Source of the DNA: Nitrosomonas sp.
Lineage (GTDB): Bacteria > Pseudomonadota > Gammaproteobacteria > Burkholderiales > Nitrosomonadaceae
Direction: 5' to 3'
Length of the DNA: 64,000 nt
NCBI GenBank assembly: GCA_024281995.1
Contig: JAMWZW010000011.1
Coordinates: 1 to 64,000, forward strand
Under the pieces are notes generated by a model. It did no database searches, was not told where the DNA came from, and saw only the letters and a list, made by a program, of their open reading frames with translations. Made by a program: the position numbers and the translations under genes. This document shows positions 20,223 through 29,418 of the stretch, in pieces (the first letter of the stretch is position 1; the number at the start of each line of letters is the position of its first letter).

Positions 20223-20699
20223 ATGAAATGGTTTTTGGGAATTCTATTATTAGTGCTGATTATCGTGTCGGCGCGTTTTAGAAAGTTTGCAGCAGTTGTG
20301 GTACTGGTAGGTATAACAGTGGGGTTATTGGTTTGGCAGTATCAGGAATATGCCAAAAACACTATTAAAAGCAATATTCTTCCTGCTGAGCTGGTTTTAC
20401 AGAATATATCGATTAAGCCATCAGCTAATAGCGACGACTACGAAATGACAGGCCGTGTCATCAATAATTCAGAGCGATATACGTTGAATGGTTTGCTATT
20501 AAATGTTATTGCTAAAGATTGCAGGGATGGTCAACATAGTGATTGCTTGGTAGTTTCAGAACAAAAAGAAAATGTTTATATTACGATACCGCCGCGCCAA
20601 GCTAGGGATTTTAGAAAGAATATCTATTTATATTCCCATCAAACGATAAGAGATGATCTGGTTTGGGATTATTTTATCCAGTATGCCACTTCCGAATAG
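20223..20699 (+). CDS. Small membrane protein with extracytoplasmic domain
   Basis: 158 residues, not recognised as a named family. Two hydrophobic segments lie at about 3-18 and 23-43, followed by a soluble domain (about 55-158). This reads like an FxLYD-type beta domain: EMTGRVINNSERYTLNGLLLNV matches the pattern of a conserved residue set seen in such secreted domains. A GGAGTGAGGTG sequence precedes the ATG. It is divergent from the tail-collar gene and has its own terminator, so it looks monocistronic. Real gene very likely; function unknown. Confidence 0.75.
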   Translation: MKWFLGILLLVLIIVSARFRKFAAVVVLVGITVGLLVWQYQEYAKNTIKSNILPAELVLQNISIKPSANSDDYEMTGRVINNSERYTLNGLLLNVIAKDCRDGQHSDCLVVSEQKENVYITIPPRQARDFRKNIYLYSHQTIRDDLVWDYFIQYATSE

Positions 20700-20794
20700 C
20701 TAAAAATGCACGTTTTTGGTTTTAACACCAATAAGCACGAAGGGTTTTGAGGATAGACGACTGAAAAATTGTTTTGACGCCTATCCAAAGTTCC

Positions 20795-20824
20795 AGGCCA
20801 GCAAAAAATGTTTTTTGCTGGCTT
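20795..20824. terminator. Bidirectional terminator
   Basis: GCCAGCAAAAAA and TTTTTTGCTGGC form a perfect 12-bp stem with a 2-nt TG loop. It gives U-runs in both directions between the convergent membrane-protein and TPR genes. Confidence 0.85.
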
Positions 20825-20843
20825 AAGATCAGAGTTATGACAG

Positions 20844-22598
20844 TTAGCGGCCGAATCGAGAACTGGTTAATTTTATATCGGCACGTTGCCAGGCGTGTTC
20901 AAATCTAGTTTTAACGATGGCTGCGCGCTCGTGCTTGTTTTGTGCTGCTAATGCCTGCATTAAACCAAAAAGCGCCCAACCGTTGTCACGGTTGCGTTTC
21001 AGGTCTTCCCAATAAACGGTTTCCGCTTCTTCAGCTCTACCAATCGTTAACAACATCGCACCCAATGCCAAGCGTGGCGGAAAATGAAACTCCGCTGGCT
21101 CGGTATACTGCAAAGCATCTTCTAGGCGAACCGCTTTATCGAGATGCAAAATGGCTTGATCAAACTGCGTGCGCGCAAATGCAATTTCTCCTGTAAGCAC
21201 TTCAACAGCAATATTCAGAATGCTGCTGGCATTATTTTTAGAAATGACAATATCATCGGTTGACAACGCTTGTGTTGTTTTTCGCAATTTTTCCAGTTCC
21301 TGCTCGGCTTGCTGGATTTGATCGGTAGCGGCCAATGCAAGGCCTCGTATGTAATGCCAGGCACCATGAATAAAGAAGTTATCGGTCTCCGGCACAGGTT
21401 CGGTAAGAATTTCCTGCCATAATCCGAATCGCGCCAATGCCCAGTAAGGCGCCACGCGGAAAATGGCAGTAAGTGGAATTTCCTGTAAGGTTTTTTCATC
21501 AATCATGCTTGCAGTTTTTCGCGCGGATTCAATCGCGAGCTTGCTTTGACCATCTGCAGTGGCGGCATACCAAAGAAAATGTATATTGTGCGGATAATAT
21601 AGAACCGGATAATGCCCCTTTTCATGGCATCGCGAAATATAATTTTCATCAACCACGATGGCCATCTGATTGCTTTTGATGGAATCTGCATAGCGTCCAA
21701 CGTTTTGATAGATATGTGCTGTCATATGAACCAAATGCCCGGCCTCAGGTACCAGATGCAATAAGGTATCGGCCGCTTGCTCAGCTTTTTCCGGAGATTT
21801 TGTCGATTCCATCAAATGAATATACATATGCAGTGCACCTGGATGCTGCGGATTGTCGTGCAATACTTTCTCAGTAAGTGCAACGACTTCAGCAATACCT
21901 TCATGCGGTGTATCATCCGGCATCCAATAACCCCACGGCGATAAATCCATGACTGATTCAACATACAGCGTGGCGATATCCTGATCGTCCGGGAAAAGTT
22001 GGTGTACCTTGCGCATAGCTTGCGCGTAGGCCTTATCGTTAGTTTTTCGATGCTGGGGCTGACCGCTATAGCGTTTTTCCAGTGCTTCGATTAATGCTTG
22101 TTCACGTGGCGAAGCATGCTTCATCATATGCTTGGCTTGCTGGATTAATTTCTGCGCCTGAAGTTCGTGGTCTTCCGCCATGTCGGCATTAATATTGGGA
22201 CCTAAAACCAGCGCCTGACCCCAGTAAGCCATCGCAAGTTCGGGATCAAGCCGCGCCGCTTCCTGGAATGCCCGGCCAGCTTCTTCATGATTGAATCCAT
22301 ATGACAGATTAAGGCCCTGATTCATATAGAGCTGTGCTTGCTGATTTTGCGTACTGACAGGAAAACTGTGTTTTCCTAGATTCATGAGGCGGGGTGGACC
22401 CGCATTTTGTACGCACGTTAAATCGGCGGTTTTTTTCGATGACGCATGATGGACTGAATAATCTTCAGTTATAGGTAATTTTTCTTGTTGCTGATATGGT
22501 GCCGCTGCTTTCTCTACGGCCGCGCAAGATTGCAAACCGTAAATTGCAACCAGCGAACCAAGAATGGTTGTCATCAATTTGAAATTATTGGATTGCAT
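20844..22598 (-). CDS. TPR-repeat lipoprotein
   Basis: 584 residues, start preceded by AGAGGTGG. The N terminus is a lipoprotein signal ending in the lipobox GLQSC (lipidated Cys25). TPR-like helices run through most of the chain, with clear units such as NHEEAGRAFQEAARLDPELAMAYWG near residues 100-125 and others near 260-300 and 500-560. Such proteins occur widely in environmental proteobacteria; the partner is unknown. It is divergent from the BON lipoprotein gene across a 180-bp promoter region. Confidence 0.82.
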   Translation of the reverse strand: MQSNNFKLMTTILGSLVAIYGLQSCAAVEKAAAPYQQQEKLPITEDYSVHHASSKKTADLTCVQNAGPPRLMNLGKHSFPVSTQNQQAQLYMNQGLNLSYGFNHEEAGRAFQEAARLDPELAMAYWGQALVLGPNINADMAEDHELQAQKLIQQAKHMMKHASPREQALIEALEKRYSGQPQHRKTNDKAYAQAMRKVHQLFPDDQDIATLYVESVMDLSPWGYWMPDDTPHEGIAEVVALTEKVLHDNPQHPGALHMYIHLMESTKSPEKAEQAADTLLHLVPEAGHLVHMTAHIYQNVGRYADSIKSNQMAIVVDENYISRCHEKGHYPVLYYPHNIHFLWYAATADGQSKLAIESARKTASMIDEKTLQEIPLTAIFRVAPYWALARFGLWQEILTEPVPETDNFFIHGAWHYIRGLALAATDQIQQAEQELEKLRKTTQALSTDDIVISKNNASSILNIAVEVLTGEIAFARTQFDQAILHLDKAVRLEDALQYTEPAEFHFPPRLALGAMLLTIGRAEEAETVYWEDLKRNRDNGWALFGLMQALAAQNKHERAAIVKTRFEHAWQRADIKLTSSRFGR

Positions 22599-22780
22599 AA
22601 AGCCACCTCTTGTTTAAACGGTTATGACTGTTGAATTCATCACTTGGGGTAAGGTAGTATTGTATGTGTTTCTTTGCTGTTGGTAATGACAAAGGCGATT
22701 TTCTTGCAGTTCATTTATTATCACAAGGCTTGCAGAAGTTTCCGCGAATAACAAGTTATTAATTGAAAAGGATAGATATT

Positions 22781-23110
22781 ATGATGAATTCTCTTTTTTC
22801 TCCATTGCGTCCGGTTGTTTTGATTCTGATAGTGCTACTAAGCTTTATCGTATCCGGCTGTGCCGGCTCTCCAACGCAAGCAAGCACCGGTCAATTTATC
22901 GATGACTCAGCAATTACTACAAAAATCAAAACCAAATTATTGGACGACCCCGTCGTAAGCGGACTTGCGATCAGTGTCGAAACCTTTAAAGGTACGGTTC
23001 AGCTCAGTGGATTCGCGAACTCCAAAGAAGAAATTGCGCAAGCAGAAAGAATAACAAGAAGTGTGGAAGGCGTTAAAGCGGTTCGCAACAATATATTGTT
23101 GAAAAACTGA
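22781..23110 (+). CDS. BON-domain lipoprotein (OsmY/DolP-like)
   Basis: 109 residues. The signal peptide ends in the lipobox VSGC, giving an outer-membrane or periplasmic lipoprotein. One BON domain follows (about 40-108): DDSAITTKIKTKLL...GLAISVETFKGTVQLSGFANSKEEIAQAERI...GVKAVRNNI. BON domains bind phospholipid and are linked to envelope stress. I chose the ATG at 22781, about 10 bp after AAAAGG, rather than the TTG at 22763 that a maximal frame would use. Family certain; specific role not. Confidence 0.87.
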   Translation: MMNSLFSPLRPVVLILIVLLSFIVSGCAGSPTQASTGQFIDDSAITTKIKTKLLDDPVVSGLAISVETFKGTVQLSGFANSKEEIAQAERITRSVEGVKAVRNNILLKN

Positions 23111-23762
23111 ATGAACAGATACTAAGCCTGGTGTTCCTGATCAACAATTAGAGATCGGGAACGATTGCATTTAGTGGTTTTTTATCAATCGCAAATACGA
23201 GAATATAGTTTTTTTTGCCAACCGAACCTATTTAAGGGCATTGCCTGGGATATGACTGCCAGTAAAATAATCTCTTGATACCCGAATTAGTTGCACTAAT
23301 CATGCCTAGGCCTAGATCAAGATCCGGTCATTGTCTAATAGAATTTTATCTTTTGGGTGTCATGACCATAAAGATAGTTGGCGTTATTTGTGCCCCTGAT
23401 CACGTTGTTGAGGCTATTGCGTGCGATCGCCATAGATTGCAGTACCAAGTCAGGTAAGTTTTTAACATTGCTTGGTAACCATTGGATATTCGTACTGACT
23501 GAACTGAAAACAGTATCGGTATCCTGATTAGCAAATTCGAAAATTCAGGAAGATTTTGTAAAAGTACTGTAGTTGTTGATCGAATATTTTTATCTTATTT
23601 TCTTTTCAAAATTATAAAAATAGTAAATTAAACTTATTCCAAGCCTAAATGATTTTTTTGTTTTACAAACGGTATTTTGCCATGATCGATGGATTCGTGA
23701 TTTGTTCTACCACCAAGTGCTACTTCTGATCATTTTTATGTCTTGATACGGATATTTTGCAA
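23111..23762. other. 650-bp gene-free stretch
   Basis: No convincing gene on either strand. The only longer frame (60 codons from 23275) has no ribosome binding site or recognisable product. The second half (about 23577-23700) is strongly AT-rich and probably holds the promoter of the downstream regulator. A GCGATCGC octamer occurs at 23425-23432 but is isolated. Confidence 0.5.
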
Positions 23763-25028
23763 ATGACCGGCAAGCCTTCTGACTGGATATCGCTGATCGA
23801 AGCGGGTTATAACCTGGAGGGTAATAATTCGCAATGGCTGAAAGGATTGATTAGCCATGTATCGAAAATATTAAACCGTGGTTCAGAGCCTGTGGGTTGG
23901 ACATTTCACTGCACGCCAATCACCTTCAAGCTGGGCAGTTTTTCGGAAGGAACTTCCAAAGCATTAACTTATGCAGCACGTATGTCGCATGCTTTGTCCA
24001 CGGAAAAATCTTTGGATTTAACCTACCGCACCGGTGTCGTTATTGCCACGGCAAGTGAATTGGTTTTTCCGCGTCTGCCGGACATGCACAAAATGTTCCT
24101 GAATTTGTTAAAGGGAAGAATGGAAGATTTACTCGTCATTAATTGCCAGTCTGGCATGGGCAGTGGCGTGTCGATTGGCATGCTACTAAAGCAGACTTCA
24201 CAAGTCACTGTGCAGGAACGGCGGCGTTGGCCTCAGGTGGCGGCGCATATCGGAGCGGCAGTGCGGTTGCGCGGCAAGATTGCGCAATTATCGGCTATCG
24301 ATTCTCTGGAAGTTGAAGCCATACTGGATTCAGGAGGGAGGCTGCATCACGCTCATGAATCTGCAAAGGATCAAGATATCCGCGAAAATCTTCGCACCAT
24401 CGTTCGCCGGATTGAACAATCGCGTACGCAGGCCGGGCGCGAAAATGCGGATGCGGCCTTGAATAACTGGGAAGGATTGGTTAATGGGCGCTGGTCCATC
24501 GTTGATCGTTTCGATAGTGACGGACGCCGCTTTATTGTGGCCATCAAGAATGATCCTGCACATCCTGACTTACGCGGATTGACCCTCCGGGAACGCCAAG
24601 TTGCGGAATATGTTGGCCTCGGGTATGCATCAAAACAAATCGCTTATACGTTAGGTCTTTCCGAAACTGCCATTACCAATTGTACCGCACGCGTGCAAAG
24701 TAAGTTGGGACTCCATTCCCGCGCTGAATTGGTGGGCTTCTTCGCACCGAATGGATTCCGGTGCAAGTTGGCTGAAACTGTGTTAAATGGAGAGCGTTTG
24801 CTAATTGCAACCAATCCTCTTGTTAATTCCTGCCAACTTATTGGGCTTTCCGATACAGAACGGGAAATTGCTACCTGCTTGATTGCCGGATCGACCAATG
24901 CCGATATCGCGCAACGTCGCGGCTCAAGCGAATACACCATTGCCAACCAAGTGCAATCGATTTTCCGTAAATTATCCGTGCGTTCGCGCGGAGAATTGGT
25001 TGCAAAACTGCAAACCAAAGAAAGCTGA
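23763..25028 (+). CDS. Transcriptional regulator with two LuxR-type HTH domains
   Basis: About 421 residues starting at the ATG at 23763; a TTG two codons earlier is also possible. The N-terminal 250 residues are not recognised. Two LuxR/GerE-like helix-turn-helix domains follow in tandem. The first (about 275-330) reads LTLRERQVAEYVGLGYASKQIA...VQSKLGLHSRAELVGFF. The second (about 360-420) reads LSDTEREIATCLIAGSTNADIA...IFRKLSVRSRGELVAKL. There is no receiver domain. It lies 291 bp upstream of the small RTX gene in the same direction and could control it; that is inference. Confidence 0.82.
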   Translation: MTGKPSDWISLIEAGYNLEGNNSQWLKGLISHVSKILNRGSEPVGWTFHCTPITFKLGSFSEGTSKALTYAARMSHALSTEKSLDLTYRTGVVIATASELVFPRLPDMHKMFLNLLKGRMEDLLVINCQSGMGSGVSIGMLLKQTSQVTVQERRRWPQVAAHIGAAVRLRGKIAQLSAIDSLEVEAILDSGGRLHHAHESAKDQDIRENLRTIVRRIEQSRTQAGRENADAALNNWEGLVNGRWSIVDRFDSDGRRFIVAIKNDPAHPDLRGLTLRERQVAEYVGLGYASKQIAYTLGLSETAITNCTARVQSKLGLHSRAELVGFFAPNGFRCKLAETVLNGERLLIATNPLVNSCQLIGLSDTEREIATCLIAGSTNADIAQRRGSSEYTIANQVQSIFRKLSVRSRGELVAKLQTKES

Positions 25029-25080
25029 CCGCGCTATTCAAAATCACCAGTATCGCTAATATTAATAGGAGCGATCAACT

Positions 25081-25094
25081 GTGATTTTTATCAC
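25081..25094. promoter_or_regulatory. CRP/FNR-family-like dyad upstream of the RTX gene
   Basis: GTGATTTTTATCAC is a perfect 5-bp dyad with a 4-bp spacer, fitting CRP/FNR-family operator spacing. The exact reverse complement of the same 14-mer occurs at 42255-42268, upstream of the tandem regulators. Confidence 0.4.
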
Positions 25095-25147
25095 TAATGT
25101 GTGGAATTAGCTATTGATACGAATTACTACTCTCCTTATAGTGGACT

Positions 25148-25168
25148 GCCAGGTTTGATAAACCTGGC
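25148..25168. other. Perfect hairpin in the leader region of the small RTX gene
   Basis: GCCAGGTTT and AAACCTGGC form a perfect 9-bp stem with a GAT loop. There is no following U-run. It lies 152 bp before the RTX start, so it may be a leader structure or an operator; no known riboswitch class is recognised. Confidence 0.45.
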
Positions 25169-25319
25169 GAAACTTAAAGGTAAATTCTTTTGAAAGAATC
25201 CTATACCTTCAGCGCTGCAATCTATTAATTTACATAGACTTTTATATTTATGAAGTGAAGTTGCTCATAAACCAAATTTCACTAGCTAGAATTGATTTAC
25301 AAATTTAGAGGAGGACAAG

Positions 25320-26303
25320 ATGGGTACTATTTATGGAACAAATTACAATGATAATGGAACGTGGCAATTCATATCTCCAACTTGGAGGTGGTTTGGTGTA
25401 TTAAATGGTTCTGCAGATAGTGACACTATTTATGGTTATGCAGGTAATGATAAGCTTTATGGATACGGAAATATTGACAACCTCTATGGCCATTCTGGAA
25501 ATGACTTGCTAGAAGGCGGGGATGGGAATGACAAACTCGATGGGGGCACTGGAACAGATACTATGCGTGGAGGCTGGGGCAGTGATACCTACTATGTTGA
25601 TAGCATGAGCGATTCAGTTATTGAATCCTTTAGTAACAGTCTTGCCGAAGTTAACGATTTGGTAATATCTTCAGTAAGCACTACTGAAAAGTGGTTGCCA
25701 AGCAATGTCGAATATTTGATGCTGCAAGGGTCAGCTTATTTTGGTGATGGAAACGATTTAAGTAACATAATTACTGGCTCTGATAGCGCCAATGCGCTTT
25801 ACGGCTACGGAGGAGGAGATTGGATAGCCGGTCTTGCAGGCAATGATTCATTAATAGGTGGTAGTGGTGTAGACACGCTCACTGGCGGTATGGGTGCAGA
25901 TAAATTTATACTGGGTCATCGAGGCACTGTAAATGCCGACACTATCCGGGATTTCAATCATCAAGATGATACGATGGTGTTAGTCAATAGCCTTGATGAA
26001 GGAATACTCGATGGGGCCATTAGTCCGGGTATTAAAGGATTAACATTTACTGGCGACAATTTCTCAAACAATAAACTGCTGAGTGCAGGTCAATATTTTG
26101 AAGGCCCTGGTTTAACGGGAAAAAATAATTCCAATCAAAAAAGCGGTATCTACGTAAACACCACAAACGGCGAAATTTGGTATAACCCGACAAATAATAA
26201 TTTAGGTGACATTTATGAGCACCTCGATGCGGAAATTATCGGACGTGTCAGTACTTCTGTTGCAGCTTCACTGGATTATACAGATTTTGTATATGGAATC
26301 TAA
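25320..26303 (+). CDS. Small RTX (hemolysin-type calcium-binding repeat) protein
   Basis: 327 residues with a strong GAGGAGG ribosome binding site. Glycine/aspartate-rich RTX nonapeptide repeats occur in two blocks: about 30-90 ([25 protein letters not shown]) and about 150-195 (GLAGNDSLIGGSG, GGMGADKF). Calcium-dependent folding outside the cell is the family property. A segment near 105-140 (DLVISSV...LPSNVEYLML) is shared with the C-terminal part of the giant RTX protein at 55599. The C-terminal ~110 residues resemble the M10/serralysin-type tail. It lacks a signal peptide, so type I secretion is expected. No enzymatic domain is seen. Confidence 0.85.
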   Translation: MGTIYGTNYNDNGTWQFISPTWRWFGVLNGSADSDTIYGYAGNDKLYGYGNIDNLYGHSGNDLLEGGDGNDKLDGGTGTDTMRGGWGSDTYYVDSMSDSVIESFSNSLAEVNDLVISSVSTTEKWLPSNVEYLMLQGSAYFGDGNDLSNIITGSDSANALYGYGGGDWIAGLAGNDSLIGGSGVDTLTGGMGADKFILGHRGTVNADTIRDFNHQDDTMVLVNSLDEGILDGAISPGIKGLTFTGDNFSNNKLLSAGQYFEGPGLTGKNNSNQKSGIYVNTTNGEIWYNPTNNNLGDIYEHLDAEIIGRVSTSVAASLDYTDFVYGI

Positions 26304-26459
26304 TATACCTTGCAATCAATGACATTGATCAGACTAAAACAAAGTGACCTCTGTATAACTGGCTATCTCGGTTGCGGAAGATTTTTAACTACATAATTTT
26401 TAGATATAAAAGTAACCAAAAAGGCACAAAAAACACAGTCATGCAGCAGTCTTACAAAG

Positions 26460-26646
26460 GTCATGTCACTTTCTGTAAGAAATTCTACGACGGTTTAGAG
26501 TCCTTACAAAAAGACCTGGGTAGCTGGATCGATTATTACAATAACGAAAGAATTCATCAGGATAAAATCTGCAATGGAAAAACTCTATGGAGAATCCGCT
26601 CAATGAGAAAACGATTTGTAACAACAAAAATCTGAACCAAATCTAA
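26460..26646 (+). pseudogene. Remnant of an IS481-type transposase (C-terminal end, frameshifted)
   Basis: The frame gives VTFCKKFYDGLESLQKDLGSW then IDYYNNERIHQ, the C-terminal end of an IS481/IS3-superfamily integrase-core transposase (final catalytic-domain region YYNNERTHQGK). The expected tail, KTI..NNKNLNQI, is present but in another frame (26608-26646), so a frameshift lies near 26590-26605. Nothing of the N-terminal three quarters or of terminal inverted repeats is visible. It is a dead fragment marking past IS activity in this accessory patch. Confidence 0.75.
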
Positions 26647-26768
26647 TTAGCTTTTTTACAGGTATATATGATCGTTCTTGCTTTTGCTTCTATTCGTAAT
26701 GAATGTGAGCTCAAAACACAACTTAACATACATACCTGCCGTAAGAGAAAGAGAATTTACATTATCGA
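26647..26768. other. Short spacer downstream of the IS remnant
   Basis: Part of the roughly 465-bp stretch between the RTX gene and the Cys-rich gene that holds no intact gene; only the transposase remnant is recognisable there. Confidence 0.5.
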
Positions 26769-27683
26769 TTACTGATTGACACCTGCTATCAGACCGTTAC
26801 CTTTCTTGTCAGTACCCCAGATGCAATAATTGTAACGATTTACTCCTGGTATAATTCCCGCAGGAATCTCGGAGCAAGAACCCGTTACTAAGTTATCTGG
26901 GAGCCAGCTACCGATTCCTCCCGGTTGGTTACATACGATGATATCGATTGATCGGACCGTTTCCATGGAACGACCAACGCTTGTGACAAGTGATGCTTTT
27001 GACATAAACCCTGGTTTTATGCCAAAGCTCGAAATATTTGTGTGGCATTGTCCATACATACCGTAAGGGTCGCCAGCATCTTTAGCTTTTACTACTCCAA
27101 TTGTAACAGCGTTACCAAATCCGTCGTTTGCAGTACTGACGCAAAAATCATAAGGATTAGTGCCATCGGGGCAGGTGACACGCTCTGGTTTTGTTTTTGA
27201 TCCTACATGGCTGCTTTCACAAGCCAAGGTTACAATACCTTTGATCCAACGCTTTTCCGAAACTATCAAAGATAGCTTTGACTTAAGCTGTGCACCGCTA
27301 GGGCAGTCGGTATATACGCCATTAGGATCAGTCTTGGCGTCAAATTTTAAAACTCCTAATGTGACGTTGTTACCAAGACCATCATTGCCAGTATTCGTAC
27401 AATAAGCATAGGGGCTATTTTCGGGGCAAGTGATTTTTTCGGGGGCGCCACCTGAAAAAGGCCCGCATTCCAACACCGTAATAGCTAATACATCCACTAA
27501 TGACTCACCTAAGAAAGTTAAATGACCAGTCTTACTTCCTAATGCACTACCATTTGGAGTACAAAAACCATATAAAGCATTAGGGTCAGATATTTTGTTA
27601 TATCCAGTAGGAGGAGTTCCTGTTGCGAATAATTGTGTGTTAAAAAACATAAAGGCACATACAAAAATATTGATAAATATCAA
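26769..27683 (-). CDS. Secreted Cys-rich triple-repeat protein, unrecognised
   Basis: 304 residues, not recognised as any family. A short hydrophobic N terminus (MIFINIFVCAFMFFNTQLFA) looks like a signal peptide, but the start would be a TTG with no clear ribosome binding site; a stop codon lies only four codons upstream. The rest is three ~85-100-residue repeats, each with four Cys: DPNALYGFC..., DPNGVYTDC... and DPYGMYGQC.... Each repeat ends with a Y.YC-like motif and a GLGN/GFGN-type motif (NDGLGNNVTLGV, NDGFGNAVTIGV, DKKGNGLIAGV). Paired Cys suggest disulfides in an exported protein. It neighbours an IS remnant, which hints at horizontal acquisition. Confidence 0.65.
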   Translation of the reverse strand: MIFINIFVCAFMFFNTQLFATGTPPTGYNKISDPNALYGFCTPNGSALGSKTGHLTFLGESLVDVLAITVLECGPFSGGAPEKITCPENSPYAYCTNTGNDGLGNNVTLGVLKFDAKTDPNGVYTDCPSGAQLKSKLSLIVSEKRWIKGIVTLACESSHVGSKTKPERVTCPDGTNPYDFCVSTANDGFGNAVTIGVVKAKDAGDPYGMYGQCHTNISSFGIKPGFMSKASLVTSVGRSMETVRSIDIIVCNQPGGIGSWLPDNLVTGSCSEIPAGIIPGVNRYNYCIWGTDKKGNGLIAGVNQ

Positions 27684-27794
27684 GAAATATCGTTAGCGCT
27701 TTTTATTTTGAGAGTTGCTGAATTTATGTTTTATGGAATAAAAAGAAAGGATAGAAAAAGTATCTCGTGATATTGGAAATCTGTCAGATTTCAG

Positions 27795-29120
27795 CTAAAA
27801 AGGAATCGTGGCATCCACAGAAAATAAAAACTGGTCTTTTTTGCCGTCAAATGGGCGGAATGCCATGTCTATGCCGTCGGCTCTATCGTAGCGAATATTT
27901 TTCCGGATGGTGGCGTTTTGTAATGGTTTCCAGCCGATCCCCAGTCTCTTTGCCGGCTTCCAATTCAGGCCTAATGTTACGGCATAATAGTTTGCAGGGG
28001 CACTGATAAAAGGGACGTTGCCTGCGTAACTGACACCATTGTTATTTAATGCGGACAAGATACGATAAGGCGAGAATACGCGCCACCCATTGCGGTCATG
28101 AAATCGTTCGGCACGTAGGCCAATCGATAAATCGCGCAGCACTTCATACGTTAAGTGGGTATTGATGCTATACCATGCGGCATTTTTGATGCCGCCGGGG
28201 AGGTTGATGTTGCTTGCCCAACCGTTTGTATGTTGCAGAACAAAGTGCGTTTTCGGTGTTAGCCAATGCTGCAGTACTGCACTATACATAAGCCAGGGTT
28301 CGTTTACGGCGGTTTGCCCATAGGTTCCGCCCAAAGAAGCGGAAGTTCTTTTGTCATCGCTATGCCAAAGAATTTGCGCGAGTCCTCCCCAATTATCCAA
28401 TTGTTTATCAAAACCGCCATCCCAGCCGCCGGTCGCACTGCCGGTAGTTGCACCTCCACGGATCGACCAGTTTTTATTGATCGTATAATTACCCAAAAAT
28501 CCGGTATGCGTGAATGGCTCGCCGCTGTTGAGAATATAGGCCCGGGTATAAAAAAAGTTATCGGGAGCGGGGACACTTTCATAACCTAATGGTGTATAGA
28601 AATGCCCTGCCTTGATGGTAAGTCCGTTTCCAATAGGTACATAAGCTTCAAGATAAGCCTGAGGAAGCGCTATACCGTAAGTACGGGTTGAATTACAGCA
28701 CAGGTTAAGATCCCAATTACCTCGGTTTGACGGTACGCCGGTATTTTCATCAAATGCGGATATGCCAAAAGCTTGCGTATAAATGGCATCCGTTCCGAAT
28801 AAAAAATCGAACCTGCCACCGATATCCCAGGATCTGCCTTCGGATTCCACCGGGCGCTGTATGAATAAATTGAGCTGATTCAATTGAAATCGATTGGCGC
28901 GGTCGGCAAAAGTAACTGCACCGTTGAAGCCGTCCGAGGGGTTATTGGCATTGTAAGTAGCGCCACCATTGATCCAGCCACCGAATTTAAAGCCCGTTTG
29001 ATTGTATAGGTTGGTTAAGCTGTTGGCATGCGCAGCATTTAAATTCAACACAATCCACAGTAGAAATCCTGCAGCAGTTGCGGTTTTTTTTGATCTGTGA
29101 TTCATTCTTATCTGCATCAT
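27795..29120 (-). CDS. Outer-membrane beta-barrel porin (OmpL-like, BBP2 type)
   Basis: 441 residues with a signal peptide (hydrophobic core GFLLWIVLNLNAAHA). Alternating beta strands run throughout, with features of the putative beta-barrel porin-2 family: GFKFGGWINGGATYN at the N terminus, NQLNLFIQRPV, GGRFDFLFGTDA, a mid-barrel KAGHFYTPLGYESV, and a terminal strand ending in Phe. It should form a diffusion channel in the outer membrane; the substrate cannot be read from sequence. Single gene, minus strand. Confidence 0.85.
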   Translation of the reverse strand: MMQIRMNHRSKKTATAAGFLLWIVLNLNAAHANSLTNLYNQTGFKFGGWINGGATYNANNPSDGFNGAVTFADRANRFQLNQLNLFIQRPVESEGRSWDIGGRFDFLFGTDAIYTQAFGISAFDENTGVPSNRGNWDLNLCCNSTRTYGIALPQAYLEAYVPIGNGLTIKAGHFYTPLGYESVPAPDNFFYTRAYILNSGEPFTHTGFLGNYTINKNWSIRGGATTGSATGGWDGGFDKQLDNWGGLAQILWHSDDKRTSASLGGTYGQTAVNEPWLMYSAVLQHWLTPKTHFVLQHTNGWASNINLPGGIKNAAWYSINTHLTYEVLRDLSIGLRAERFHDRNGWRVFSPYRILSALNNNGVSYAGNVPFISAPANYYAVTLGLNWKPAKRLGIGWKPLQNATIRKNIRYDRADGIDMAFRPFDGKKDQFLFSVDATIPF

Positions 29121-29418
29121 GGTTTGGATCGAGATAATCTAAAGGAGATAGTAGGTTTGAACTTTATCGCAATCGCAATCCTTGCAGATACAAGGAAAAC
29201 CATTATTCTTTACTCAGTGAAACCATTAGATGCTGTTTGGTTTCGTGGAGGCTAGTAATGTGAGTCAGTGCGCGAAAGAAGTGTAATCGATCGAATTTAA
29301 TAACTTGAAACGGAATAGCACATGTGGTTTGTTGAAGTCGTATGTGGATTAACTGCGGGCTTAATTGCTAGTTTGTGTGAAGTTGAAAGGGGTCGTAACA
29401 GAGAATGAACGTTTCCCA
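29121..29418. other. Gene-free spacer between porin and GGDEF/EAL genes
   Basis: About 298 bp with no convincing gene. It probably contains the porin promoter (minus strand). No terminator-like hairpin is evident. Confidence 0.4.

Noticed and set aside
23275-23457. 60-codon frame in the 650-bp gap
   Set aside because: No ribosome binding site, no family, composition not distinct.
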